Shown: in pieces, positions 26,172 to 33,970 of the stretch
How the letters are laid out: every line of letters begins with the position of its first letter
Position numbering within the stretch: the first letter of the stretch is position 1
Source: Cellulomonas sp. 73-92
GTDB lineage: Bacteria; Actinomycetota; Actinomycetes; Actinomycetales; Cellulomonadaceae
NCBI RefSeq assembly: GCF_001898175.1
Contig: NZ_MKTH01000008.1
Coordinates: 186,001 to 250,000 of the forward strand
Direction of reading: 5' to 3'
Length of the DNA: 64,000 bases
Notes under the pieces: model-generated
The model's input: only the letters and a program-made list of their open reading frames with translations
The model's database searches: none
What the model was told of the DNA's origin: nothing
Made by a program: the position numbers and the translations under genes

Positions 26172-26396
26172 GTGGAGATCACGATCGGCGTGCGGGACCT
26201 GCCCCGCGAGATCACGCTCGAGTCCGACGAGTCCCCGGACGTGGTGGCCGCGGCCGTCGCTGCGGCGCTGGCGGGCAAGCCCGCGCTCGAGCTGGTGGAC
26301 ACCCACGGCCGGCGCATCATCGTGCCGACCGCGGGCATCGGGTACGTGGAGATCGGCGCCGAGACCCGCGCGCGGGTCGGCTTCGGCTCCCTCTAG
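26172..26396 (+). CDS. DUF3107 family protein
   Basis: A 74-residue protein (MEITIGVRDLPREITLESDES at its start, shown in part) that matches the actinobacterial DUF3107/TB9.4 family in full. AAGGAGG lies 8 bases before the GTG. The function is unknown. It follows the TetR gene by 36 bases and ends 4 bases before the convergent ferritin-like gene. The same three-gene order is found in mycobacteria. Confidence 0.92.
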   Translation: MEITIGVRDLPREITLESDESPDVVAAAVAAALAGKPALELVDTHGRRIIVPTAGIGYVEIGAETRARVGFGSL

Positions 26397-26400
26397 CCCG

Positions 26401-27045
26401 TCAGGCGGTCAGCCGCAGCCGGCCCATCCGGCGGGCGTGCTCGGCCGTCAGCTTGCCGTACAGCGCCCCGCGCTGGACGCCGAGCAGGTGCTCCATGCCG
26501 GGCTTCGACTCGAGCACGCTCTGCACCACCGTGAGCGCCTCGCCGACGAGCCGGCGCCCCCACAGCGCCAGCCGCGCGCCCAGCACGTGGTCGTGGGCCG
26601 TGACGTCGTCGAGCTCGGCCAGCGCGAGGTCGGCCGGCATCGGGTCGGTGAGCACCTCCTGCAGCAGCGCGCGGCTCTCGTCGTCGAGCCCGTCGGCGGC
26701 CATCCGGCAGAAGTCGTCCGCCACGCCGTAGCCCAGGTACGGCACCAGCAGCCGCTCCGCCCACGAGGTGGAGGCCGTGCGGGAGTCGAACCCGTCGAGC
26801 ACGTGGGAGAAGGCCGCCATCGCCGCGTCGGCGTCGCCGCCGAGCTCGGTGATGCGCGTCAGGAGCCGTTCGCACGCGTCGAGCCGCTGCACGGCGCACC
26901 GCGCCAACGCCATGCGCTGCGCCGTGCCCGGCGCCACTCGCGAGTAGGCGGCCAGACGGGTGAACTGGGTGTGCTCCACCTGGGCGGCGAGGCCCAGGAG
27001 CTCGATCGTGGTGGAGGGGTCCGCAATCGGGGGGGCGATGGCCAT
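26401..27045 (-). CDS. ferritin-like fold protein (MiaE-like)
   Basis: A 214-residue, mostly helical protein. AAQVEHTQFTRLAAYSRVAPG opens the four-helix bundle (quoted here to its first 20 residues), and later TAHDHVLGARLALWGRRL and LTAEHARRMGRLRL are family-typical. It belongs to the ferritin-like domain group annotated near MiaE hydroxylases in actinobacteria (Rv3210c-like); whether it binds a di-iron centre is not certain from the visible Glu/His pattern. ATG 27045 is preceded by TACCAT at 6 bases (leaderless). The track's 440-residue form is an upstream extension without support. Confidence 0.8.
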   Translation of the reverse strand: MAIAPPIADPSTTIELLGLAAQVEHTQFTRLAAYSRVAPGTAQRMALARCAVQRLDACERLLTRITELGGDADAAMAAFSHVLDGFDSRTASTSWAERLLVPYLGYGVADDFCRMAADGLDDESRALLQEVLTDPMPADLALAELDDVTAHDHVLGARLALWGRRLVGEALTVVQSVLESKPGMEHLLGVQRGALYGKLTAEHARRMGRLRLTA

Positions 27046-27361
27046 CCACGGATGGTAACCCCGCCCCACCCCGGGCGGACCACCGGCCGTCACCGTCCGT
27101 TCACCCGCCCGACGGCACCCTCCCTCGGTCGTCGGACGACCTCGGGTAGACTGTCGCCGTTCATACGGTTGCCCGGTCGTCCTGCTTCTCAGGCTCACCG
27201 GCCACCTCGCACCGCCCCCAGGGGCGTCCGGGTGCGAGACGACGTTCACGATCGGCTGCCGGCCAACCAGCGTGGCGACGCCGCCGCGACCAGGGCGGGG
27301 CCAGCATCGTGGGCCCGGGCCCGGCCGCCGCGCAGCGCCACCCTCCCGTGAAGGGTCCTGC
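27046..27361 (+). promoter_or_regulatory. 316-base divergent region and leader of the DEAD-box gene
   Basis: On the minus strand it holds the ferritin-like gene's TACCAT box. On the plus strand a TAGACT -10-like box (27147-27152) would give a leader of about 200 bases. Within it, CTCGCACC (27206-27213) pairs perfectly with GGTGCGAG (27231-27238), with an inner GCCCC/GGGGC pair. Long structured leaders are common for autoregulated DEAD-box helicase genes. No other gene is seen. Confidence 0.4.
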
Positions 27362-29113
27362 GTGACCACCTCCGAGCAGCCGACCGCGGTCGGCGCCGAC
27401 ATCGACACCCACCAGACCGCCGCCGACGCCGTCCCCACGCCCGTCGGCGCCGCCTCCCGTGCGGCCGCCTCCGTGCAGGCCGTCGACGCCTCGTTCGCCG
27501 ACTTCGACATCCGTCGCGAGACGGTCGAGGCGCTGGCCGAGCGCGGCATCGTCAACCCGTTCCCCATCCAGGCGATGACGCTGCCGGTCGCCCTGGCCAA
27601 GCACGACATCATCGGCCAGGCCAAGACCGGCACCGGCAAGACGCTCGGCTTCGGCATCCCGCTGCTCGAGCACGTCGTCGCCCCCGGTGAGCCCGGGTAC
27701 GACGAGCTGTCCGCCCCCGGCAAGCCGCAGGCCCTCGTCGTCGTGCCGACGCGCGAGCTGGCCGTCCAGGTGGCGGGCGACCTCGCGATGGCCGCCGCCG
27801 GCCGCCGCGTGCGGATCGTCCAGGTCTACGGCGGGCGCGCCTACGAGCCGCAGGTCGAGGCGCTCTCACGCGGCGCCGAGGTCGTCGTCGGCACGCCGGG
27901 CCGCATGATCGACCTGCTCAACCAGCGCGCGCTGATCCTGGCCCATGCGCGCACGGTGGTGCTCGACGAGGCCGACGAGATGCTCGACCTCGGCTTCCTG
28001 CCCGACGTCGAGAAGCTGCTGGGCGCCACGCCGGCCAGCCGCCACACCATGCTCTTCTCGGCCACCATGCCGGGCGCCATCGTGGCGATGGCCCGCCGCT
28101 ACATGACGCAGCCGACGCACATCCGGGCGCACGACCCGGGCGACGACCACCAGACGGTGCAGAACATCACCCAGGTCGCCTACCGCGCGCACGCGCTCGA
28201 CAAGCTCGAGCTGCTGGCCCGCATCCTGCAGGCGCGGGGCCGGGGCCTGACCATCGTGTTCGCGCGGACCAAGCGCACGGCCGCCAAGGTGGCCGAGGAG
28301 CTGACCGCGCGCGGGTTCGCCGCGGGCGCCATCCACGGCGACCTCGGGCAGGGCGCCCGTGAGCAGGCGCTCCGCGCGTTCCGGCACGGGAAGGTCGACG
28401 TGCTCGTCGCCACCGACGTCGCGGCCCGCGGCATCGACGTCGAGGACGTCACGCACGTCATCAACTACCAGTGCCCCGAGGACGAGAAGATCTACCTCCA
28501 CCGCACCGGGCGGACCGGCCGCGCGGGCAACAAGGGGACCGCGGTGACGTTCGTCGACTGGGACGACATGCCGCGCTGGGGCCTCATCAACAAGGCGCTC
28601 GAGCTCGACATCCCCGAGCCGGTGGAGACCTACTCCTCGTCGGCGCACGTGTACACCGACCTGGACGTCCCCCAGGGCACCACCGGGCGCCTGCCGAAGG
28701 ACCGGCAGGTCCGCGCCGGCCTGGCGGCGGAGGAGATCGAGGACCTCGGCGAGACGGGCAAGCACGGCGGCGCCGCCGGCGGCCGGGGCTCGTCCGGCGA
28801 CCGCCACGGGCACCCGCACGACGACGGTGGCCGCAGCGGCGGTGGCCGCGGTCGCGGTGGCCACGGTCGCTCCGGACGGTCCGGCGATGCCCGCTCCGGC
28901 GAAGGCCGCTCCGGGGAGGCGTCGGCGCGCTCCGGCGAGGGTCGGGGCGAGTCGCGCCCCAAGCCCGCGCACGACGAGGCCGGCGGCCCCGCACGGGCGG
29001 TCGACGCCGCCACCACCGGTGCCGACGGGTCGTCGGACGCCGCCAAGCGCCGCCGCCGTCGGCACCGCCGCGGCTCGGGCTCGTCGTCCGCCGCCCCGGC
29101 CACGACGGACTGA
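27362..29113 (+). CDS. DEAD-box ATP-dependent RNA helicase (RhlE-like)
   Basis: A 583-residue helicase: FADFDIRRETVEAL Q-motif region, Walker A AKTGTGKT, PTRELAVQ, DEADEML, the SAT motif (FSATMPG), VATDVAARGIDVEDV and HRTGRTGRAG. The core ends near residue 400. The tail is rich in Arg, Gly, Ser and Glu, with repeats such as RSGEGRSGE, then a basic end RRRRHRRG; such tails bind RNA and can drive condensates. The GTG at 27362 has GAAGGG upstream. It corresponds to Rv3211 and probably acts in ribosome assembly or RNA turnover. Confidence 0.93.
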   Translation: MTTSEQPTAVGADIDTHQTAADAVPTPVGAASRAAASVQAVDASFADFDIRRETVEALAERGIVNPFPIQAMTLPVALAKHDIIGQAKTGTGKTLGFGIPLLEHVVAPGEPGYDELSAPGKPQALVVVPTRELAVQVAGDLAMAAAGRRVRIVQVYGGRAYEPQVEALSRGAEVVVGTPGRMIDLLNQRALILAHARTVVLDEADEMLDLGFLPDVEKLLGATPASRHTMLFSATMPGAIVAMARRYMTQPTHIRAHDPGDDHQTVQNITQVAYRAHALDKLELLARILQARGRGLTIVFARTKRTAAKVAEELTARGFAAGAIHGDLGQGAREQALRAFRHGKVDVLVATDVAARGIDVEDVTHVINYQCPEDEKIYLHRTGRTGRAGNKGTAVTFVDWDDMPRWGLINKALELDIPEPVETYSSSAHVYTDLDVPQGTTGRLPKDRQVRAGLAAEEIEDLGETGKHGGAAGGRGSSGDRHGHPHDDGGRSGGGRGRGGHGRSGRSGDARSGEGRSGEASARSGEGRGESRPKPAHDEAGGPARAVDAATTGADGSSDAAKRRRRRHRRGSGSSSAAPATTD

Positions 29114-29134
29114 CCGCGCGGTCCGGCGAGGCGG

Positions 29135-29749
29135 CTACACCTGGCGGGCGAAGGAGAGGATCGCGTCGGCCAGCATCTGCGCGGCGATGGCCGCCAGGAG
29201 CAGGCCGGCGATGCGGCTGACGAGGAGCGTGCCGGAGTCGCCGAGCACCCGGTGCACGGCCGTCGCGAAGCGCATCGCCAGGTAGAGGCACGCGTGCACC
29301 AGGACGATGCCCAGCCCGAGGGCGACCCACTGGGTGACGTCCGACGCCTGGTGCACGAACACCATCGTCGCGACGATGGCGCCCGGCCCGGCGAGCAAGG
29401 GCGTGCCGAGCGGCACCATCGCCACGTTGCCCCCGACCTCGACGTCGTCGGGCACGCCGCCCTGGTCCTTGCCGGTGAGCAGCTGCATCGCGACGAGCAG
29501 CAGCAGCAGGCCGCCCGCGGCCTGCAGCGCCGGCAGCGACACGTGCAGGTACGTCAGCAGCTGCTGGCCGAACAGCGCGAACCCGACGATCACGCCGAAC
29601 GCCACCGCGAGCGCCTGCCAGGCGGCGCGCCCGCGCTGGGCGTGCGTCATCGACCGCGTCAGCGCCAGGAAGATCGGCACCGTCCCGGGCGGGTCCATGA
29701 TGACGAAGAGGGTGACGAACACAGAGATGAACAGCTGGACGTCGATCAC
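29135..29749 (-). CDS. MarC family integral membrane protein
   Basis: A 204-residue protein with six predicted membrane helices. The signature FVIMDPPGTVPIFLALT near residue 15 and VPLGTPLLAGPGAI near 110 are those of the MarC/YhgN family. The family was once linked to multiple antibiotic resistance but has no proven transport substrate. The GTG start overlaps the stop of the upstream PHP gene (GTGA), so translation is coupled. It converges with the DEAD-box gene. Confidence 0.92.
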   Translation of the reverse strand: MIDVQLFISVFVTLFVIMDPPGTVPIFLALTRSMTHAQRGRAAWQALAVAFGVIVGFALFGQQLLTYLHVSLPALQAAGGLLLLLVAMQLLTGKDQGGVPDDVEVGGNVAMVPLGTPLLAGPGAIVATMVFVHQASDVTQWVALGLGIVLVHACLYLAMRFATAVHRVLGDSGTLLVSRIAGLLLAAIAAQMLADAILSFARQV

Positions 29750-30588
29750 GGCCTGACCACCTCGACGGTTCCCTCCTCCTCGATCGCCGCCAGGACCTCC
29801 GGCGCCGTCAGATTCTCCCCGAGCCGGTTGAGCTTGCCGGCACCGTGGTAGTCGCTCGCCCCGGTGACCAGCAGCCCGAGCCGCTCCGCGATCGCCTCCA
29901 GCCGGGCCCGCTGGGCCTCGTCGTTGTCGCGGTGGAACACCTCGAGGCCGGCCAGGCCGGCCTCGGCCAGCTCGTCGAACACGGCGTCCTCGACGATCCG
30001 CCCGCGGCCGTCCGCGCCGGGGTGCGCGAACACCGGCACCCCGCCGGCCGCCCTGATCAGCTCCACGGCGGCGGCCGCGTCCGGGGCGTGGTACGGCACG
30101 TAGTACGGGCCGCGCGCGTGCAGCAGCGTCGCGAACGCCTGGTCCCGGTCGCGCACCACGCCGTTGACGACGAGGACGTCGGCGATGTGCGGGCGCCCGA
30201 CGACCGTCCCGTCGCCCGCCTGGTCCAGCACCTGCTGCCACGTGATGGGCACGTCCCGCGACAGTGCCTCGACGATCCGCTCCGCCCGGTGCACGCGCGA
30301 GTCCGCGATGCGCGCGAGCTCGTCGGCCAACGGCCGGTACCCGGGGTCCTGGAGGTAGCTGAGCAGGTGGACCGACACGCGCTGCGACCGCGCCGAGACC
30401 TCCGTGCCGCGCACCAGCGCGACGCCCGCCACCCGCGCGGCGGCCGCGGCCTCGTCCCACCCGGACGTGGTGTCGTGGTCGGTGAGCGCGAGCACGTCGA
30501 GGCCGGCGTCGGCGGCGGCCCGCACCACCTCGGCCGGTGCCTGCGTGCCGTCGGACGCCGACGAGTGGGTGTGCAGGTCGATGCGCAC
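29746..30588 (-). CDS. PHP domain phosphoesterase (YciV/RNase AM-like)
   Basis: A 280-residue metal-dependent phosphoesterase. RIDLHTHSSASDGTQAP at the N-terminus, TDHDTTSGW, a mid-protein FAHPGADG and a late TGASDYHG supply the His/Asp metal ligands of the PHP fold. Relatives include the 3',5'-nucleoside bisphosphate phosphatase/RNase AM group. The track starts 31 codons earlier. GTG 30588 (product MRIDLHTHS) is chosen because a TACCGT box ends 6 bases upstream; GTG 30594 is possible. It is co-transcribed with marC. Confidence 0.88.
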   Translation of the reverse strand: MRIDLHTHSSASDGTQAPAEVVRAAADAGLDVLALTDHDTTSGWDEAAAAARVAGVALVRGTEVSARSQRVSVHLLSYLQDPGYRPLADELARIADSRVHRAERIVEALSRDVPITWQQVLDQAGDGTVVGRPHIADVLVVNGVVRDRDQAFATLLHARGPYYVPYHAPDAAAAVELIRAAGGVPVFAHPGADGRGRIVEDAVFDELAEAGLAGLEVFHRDNDEAQRARLEAIAERLGLLVTGASDYHGAGKLNRLGENLTAPEVLAAIEEEGTVEVVRP

Positions 30589-30594
30589 CGGCAC

Positions 30595-30600
30595 ACGGTA
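30595..30600 (-). promoter_or_regulatory. -10 box of PHP gene, leaderless type
   Basis: TACCGT on the minus strand ends 6 bases before the GTG at 30588. Confidence 0.45.
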
Positions 30601-30663
30601 GCGCCCGCCTCGCCGGCCCCCGGGCGCCCGCGTCCCGTGGTCGCCGCCCGTCCCGCCGGCATC

Positions 30664-30702
30664 GGGTGGACCTGCAGGCACCTGGCGTATGGAGGTCCAC
30701 CC
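30664..30702. repeat. 10-bp perfect inverted repeat in the PHP-pepP divergent region
   Basis: GGGTGGACCT and AGGTCCACCC flank a 19-base spacer in the otherwise featureless 200-base divergent region. It could be an operator or an RNA hairpin. It lies about 65 bases upstream of the PHP -10 box and about 100 bases upstream of the aminopeptidase start. Confidence 0.5.
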
Positions 30703-30800
30703 GGACCGTCGCCCCTGAGCGCCATCGCGCCGCGTCGCTCGGCTGACCGACCTGCCGAGCGGTCGCCGGTGGCCTCGTCGCGCGGTGGGAGGATGACCGG

Positions 30801-32318
30801 GTGACCGACTCCCCCGAGACCTCTGACCAGCCGCTCGGCACCCGTGGCGGCAACCGCTCGCTGCGCCCGACGTCGAAGCGGTTCCTCGACTTCGTCACGT
30901 CGGGCTGGGGGCCGCGCACGGACCTCGGGGTGACGCGCTCGCCCGCCGCGGACTTCGCCGCCGCTCGTCGGGCGCGCCTGTCCGCGCGGTTCCCGGGTGC
31001 GCGCCTCGTGGTGCCCGCCGGCACGCCCGCCGTGCGGTCCAACGACACCGACTTCCGGTTCCGGCCGCACGCCGCGTTCGCGCACCTCACGGGCCTGGGC
31101 ATGGAGCAGGAGCCACAGGCCGTGCTCGTGCTGCACCCCGTCGAGGACGGCGCCGGCGACGGCGGCTCGGGACACCACGCGGTGCTCTACCTCAACCCGC
31201 CGGCCGGCCGGGACACCGAGGAGTTCTTCGCCGACAGCGCCCACGGGGAGTTCTGGGTCGGCGCGCGGCCTGCCCTGGCGGACATCGAGGTCCTCACCGG
31301 CATCACCGCCGAGCACCTCGACGGGCTGCGCGACGCGCTGGCCAAGGACGCCGGCGCCGACGGCGTGGCGATCCTGCTGCTGGCGGGCGTCGACGAGGCG
31401 GTCGACGAGGTCGTCGCGCAGATCCGGGCGGACGAGGCCGCGGGCCGGTCCGACGAGCGGCTGGCCGAGGCCCTCAGCGAGCTGCGGCTCGTCAAGGACG
31501 AGCACGAGCTCGCGCAGCTCCAGCTGGCCGTCGACACGACGATCGAGGGCTTCGCCAAGGTGGTGCGGGCGCTGCCCGCCGCCACCGCCCACCGGCGGGG
31601 CGAGCGCGTCGTCGAGGGCACGTTCCTGGGGCACGCCCGCCAGGAGGGCAACGACGTCGGCTACCACACCATCGCCGCCGCCGGCGAGCACGCGACCACG
31701 CTGCACTGGACCGACAACGACGGCGCCGTGCGCGACGGCGAGCTGCTGCTCCTCGACGCCGGCGTGGAGGCCGACTCGCTCTACACGGCCGACGTCACGC
31801 GCACCCTGCCCGTGAACGGGACGTACACGGACGCGCAGCGGAAGGTCTACCAGGTGGTGCTCGACGCCGCGGACGCCGCGATCGCGGCGATCCGCCCCGG
31901 CATCAGGTTCCGCGACGTGCACGCCGCGGCGATGGCGGTCATCGCGGACCGCGTCGCCGCCTGGGGGCTGCTGCCGGTGAGCGCCGCCGAGTCGCTCGAC
32001 CCGGACGCGCAGCTCCACCGCCGCTGGATGGTGCACGGCACCAGCCACCACCTCGGCCTCGACGTGCACGACTGCGCCCAGGCGCGCGCGGAGATGTACC
32101 TCGACGGCGTCCTCGAGCCGGGCATGGTGTTCACGGTCGAGCCCGGGCTGTACTTCAAGTCCGACGACCTGCTCGTGCCGGAGGAGCTGCGCGGGATCGG
32201 GGTGCGCATCGAGGACGACGTGGTCGTGACCGAGGACGGCTGCCGGCTCCTGACCGGGGCGCTCGCGCGCACGCCGGACGACGTCGAGGCCTGGATGGCG
32301 GCCCTGCGGGAGCGCTGA
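30801..32318 (+). CDS. pepP: aminopeptidase P family Xaa-Pro aminopeptidase
   Basis: A 505-residue M24B metallopeptidase. The N-terminal creatinase-like domain (FRFRPHAAFAHLTGLG) covers about 200 residues. The C-terminal pita-bread domain has all five metal ligands in order: LLLLDAGVE, YTADVTRT, HGTSHHLGLDVHD, FTVEPGLY and RIEDDVVV. It removes N-terminal residues ahead of Pro. GGGAGGA precedes the GTG start. The metal-transport genes begin 300 bases downstream. Cytoplasmic location is expected, since no signal peptide is present. Confidence 0.92.
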   Translation: MTDSPETSDQPLGTRGGNRSLRPTSKRFLDFVTSGWGPRTDLGVTRSPAADFAAARRARLSARFPGARLVVPAGTPAVRSNDTDFRFRPHAAFAHLTGLGMEQEPQAVLVLHPVEDGAGDGGSGHHAVLYLNPPAGRDTEEFFADSAHGEFWVGARPALADIEVLTGITAEHLDGLRDALAKDAGADGVAILLLAGVDEAVDEVVAQIRADEAAGRSDERLAEALSELRLVKDEHELAQLQLAVDTTIEGFAKVVRALPAATAHRRGERVVEGTFLGHARQEGNDVGYHTIAAAGEHATTLHWTDNDGAVRDGELLLLDAGVEADSLYTADVTRTLPVNGTYTDAQRKVYQVVLDAADAAIAAIRPGIRFRDVHAAAMAVIADRVAAWGLLPVSAAESLDPDAQLHRRWMVHGTSHHLGLDVHDCAQARAEMYLDGVLEPGMVFTVEPGLYFKSDDLLVPEELRGIGVRIEDDVVVTEDGCRLLTGALARTPDDVEAWMAALRER

Positions 32319-32614
32319 GGCGGGTACCCTGTGCGCCCGGGCGGGTACGCCCGCAGCGGACCGGACCTTGGGGGTGAGCCGCATGGCACCAGGCAGTACG
32401 TGCAGGGCCCGCCTCTCGCCGGCCGCCTCGCACCGCCGCTGACCCACGTCGCGGCCGTGCCCCTCGGCCGCCGGGCGTAGCCCTGGCCACGACGCCGCCG
32501 CCCCGCCCGGGGCGGGCGTGCGCCCGTCCCCCAGTCCCAGCGCGTGACCGCGGTGCCAGCTCCTCGTCGACGGCGCCCGTGCGGCGCGCGCCATGCGTAC
32601 GTCGGGAGGTCCCC
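32319..32614 (+). promoter_or_regulatory. long leader of the CBS/NRAMP-like operon
   Basis: A TACCCT -10-like box at 32324-32329 would start a leader of about 280 bases. It contains a GGGCG-GGTA-CGCCC hairpin, a 19-codon uORF with a good Shine-Dalgarno (next entry) and a CCGCCCC-GCCC-GGGGCGG hairpin (32498-32515) between the uORF and the gene. It does not match the M-box or yybP-ykoY consensus as I know them. Metal-dependent control is plausible but unproven. Confidence 0.45.
32383..32442 (+). CDS. candidate 19-residue leader peptide (uORF)
   Basis: ATG preceded by GGGGGTGAG at 5 bases opens a short frame, MAPGSTCRARLSPAASHRR, ending in TGA. It lies wholly in the leader of the MgtE-N/CBS gene, 172 bases upstream. 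Pro- and Arg-rich leader peptides are known to sense Mg2+ or amino-acid supply in enterobacterial mgtA/mgtCBR leaders; a similar role here is inference. It is too short for the ORF track. Confidence 0.4.
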   Translation: MAPGSTCRARLSPAASHRR

Positions 32615-33970
32615 ATGGCGGGTTCCGTCCTTCCCACCGCCCCACCCGGGCGTGCCGGGCTGCGCTCACGCGCCGGCCGCGGACCCAAGGTCCTCGCGCT
32701 GCGACGGGAGGTCGCGGGCGCCCTCGTCTCCGTCGCGGGCCTCGCCGGCCGCCCCGTGCGCGACGGCGACGGCAACGTCGTCGGCACGGTCGTCGACGTC
32801 GTCGTCCACTGGGACGCGGGCTACTCGCCGGTCACCGGGCTCATCGTGCGTGTGGGCCAGCGCCGCACCTGGCTCCACGCCGCCGACGTCGAGGCGATCG
32901 AGCAGTCCGCGGTGCGCCTTCGCTCCACGCGGTTCGACCTGCGTGACGTGGTGCGTCGCGCGGGCGAGCTGCAGCTGCTGGGGGACGTCATCGACCACCA
33001 GCTCGTGGACGTCCAGGGCGTCCAGGTGGTCCGCGCCTCCGACCTGTACATCACGCGGGTGCAGGCGGTGTGGCGGCTCGTCGGCGTCGACGTCTCGCTG
33101 ACGTCCCTGCTGCGGCGCTCGCTGCCCGGTGGGCTCGGGCGCCGGCCGAGCCCCGGCCTGGTGCTCGACTGGTCGAGCGTGCAGCCCTTCGGCGTCCCGG
33201 GCGGGTCGGTGCGGCTGGCCCGCGCCCACTCCGAGCTGCGCCGGATGCGGTCCGCCGACCTCGCGGACCTGCTGGCGACCCTCGGCCGCGCGGAGCGGCG
33301 CGAGCTGCTCGGCGGCCTCGAGCCCGGTACCGCGGCCGACGCCCTCGAGGAGATGAACGCCCGCGACCTCAACGACCTGCTGCGCGACGCCCCCGTCGAG
33401 CAGGCCGCCGAGCTGGTCGCGGCGATGGAGGCCGACGAGGCCGTCGAGGCCCTGCGCGAGATGCCGCCCGAGGAGCGCGACGAGCTGCTCGACGCGATGA
33501 CGGCGGACCGCGGTGCCGAGCTCGGCGCCCTGCTGCAGTTCGACGAGGAGTCCGCCGGCGGCGTCATGACGTCGCGGCTGGTGCGCCTGCCCGCCGACGA
33601 CACCGTCCGCGACGCCGTGGCGGCCGTGCGCCGGCAGGTGCAGGAGGGCGAGACGCCGGCCGGCGTCGTCGTGGTCGACGAGGCCGGCGCGCTGCTGGAC
33701 GACGTGTCCTTCGTCGAGCTGCTCGGCGCGGAGCCCGACACCCCCTTGCGCGGACTCGTCGGGCCGCCGTGGCCCGTGACGGTCGGTCCGGACGCCGGCC
33801 TGGACGACATCGTCGAGCGGATGACCGACAACCGCGGCTCGTCGCTGCTGGTGGTCGACGAGGCGAACCGCCCGATCGGCCGCATCCTCGCCGACGACGT
33901 CGTCGACCTGCTCGCCCACCAGGGCGAGCGCCGCTGGCCGTGGCAGCGCTCCTCGGGCGGTGCCCAGTGA
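32615..33970 (+). CDS. MgtE N-terminal and CBS domain protein (first copy)
   Basis: A 451-residue cytoplasmic protein. An N-terminal PRC-barrel-like part (residues about 40-110), then an MgtE superhelical N domain of repeated Glu/Leu-rich helices (LADLLATLGRAERRELLGGL and following), then two CBS motifs (GGVMTSRLVRLPADD and NRGSSLLVVDEANRPIGRIL). It has no membrane helices, unlike full MgtE. In MgtE these parts sense Mg2+. ATG 32615 has GGGAGGT at 5 bases. Its stop overlaps the GTG of the NRAMP-like gene, so it probably gates or regulates that carrier. Confidence 0.88.
   Translation: MAGSVLPTAPPGRAGLRSRAGRGPKVLALRREVAGALVSVAGLAGRPVRDGDGNVVGTVVDVVVHWDAGYSPVTGLIVRVGQRRTWLHAADVEAIEQSAVRLRSTRFDLRDVVRRAGELQLLGDVIDHQLVDVQGVQVVRASDLYITRVQAVWRLVGVDVSLTSLLRRSLPGGLGRRPSPGLVLDWSSVQPFGVPGGSVRLARAHSELRRMRSADLADLLATLGRAERRELLGGLEPGTAADALEEMNARDLNDLLRDAPVEQAAELVAAMEADEAVEALREMPPEERDELLDAMTADRGAELGALLQFDEESAGGVMTSRLVRLPADDTVRDAVAAVRRQVQEGETPAGVVVVDEAGALLDDVSFVELLGAEPDTPLRGLVGPPWPVTVGPDAGLDDIVERMTDNRGSSLLVVDEANRPIGRILADDVVDLLAHQGERRWPWQRSSGGAQ

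Noticed and set aside
32319-32614. M-box or yybP-ykoY riboswitch before the CBS/NRAMP-like operon
   Set aside because: Conserved blocks of either class could not be found; only a uORF and simple hairpins are supported.
30057-32669. 870-aa minus ORF
   Set aside because: Shadow across the aminopeptidase P and PHP genes; no domain recognised.
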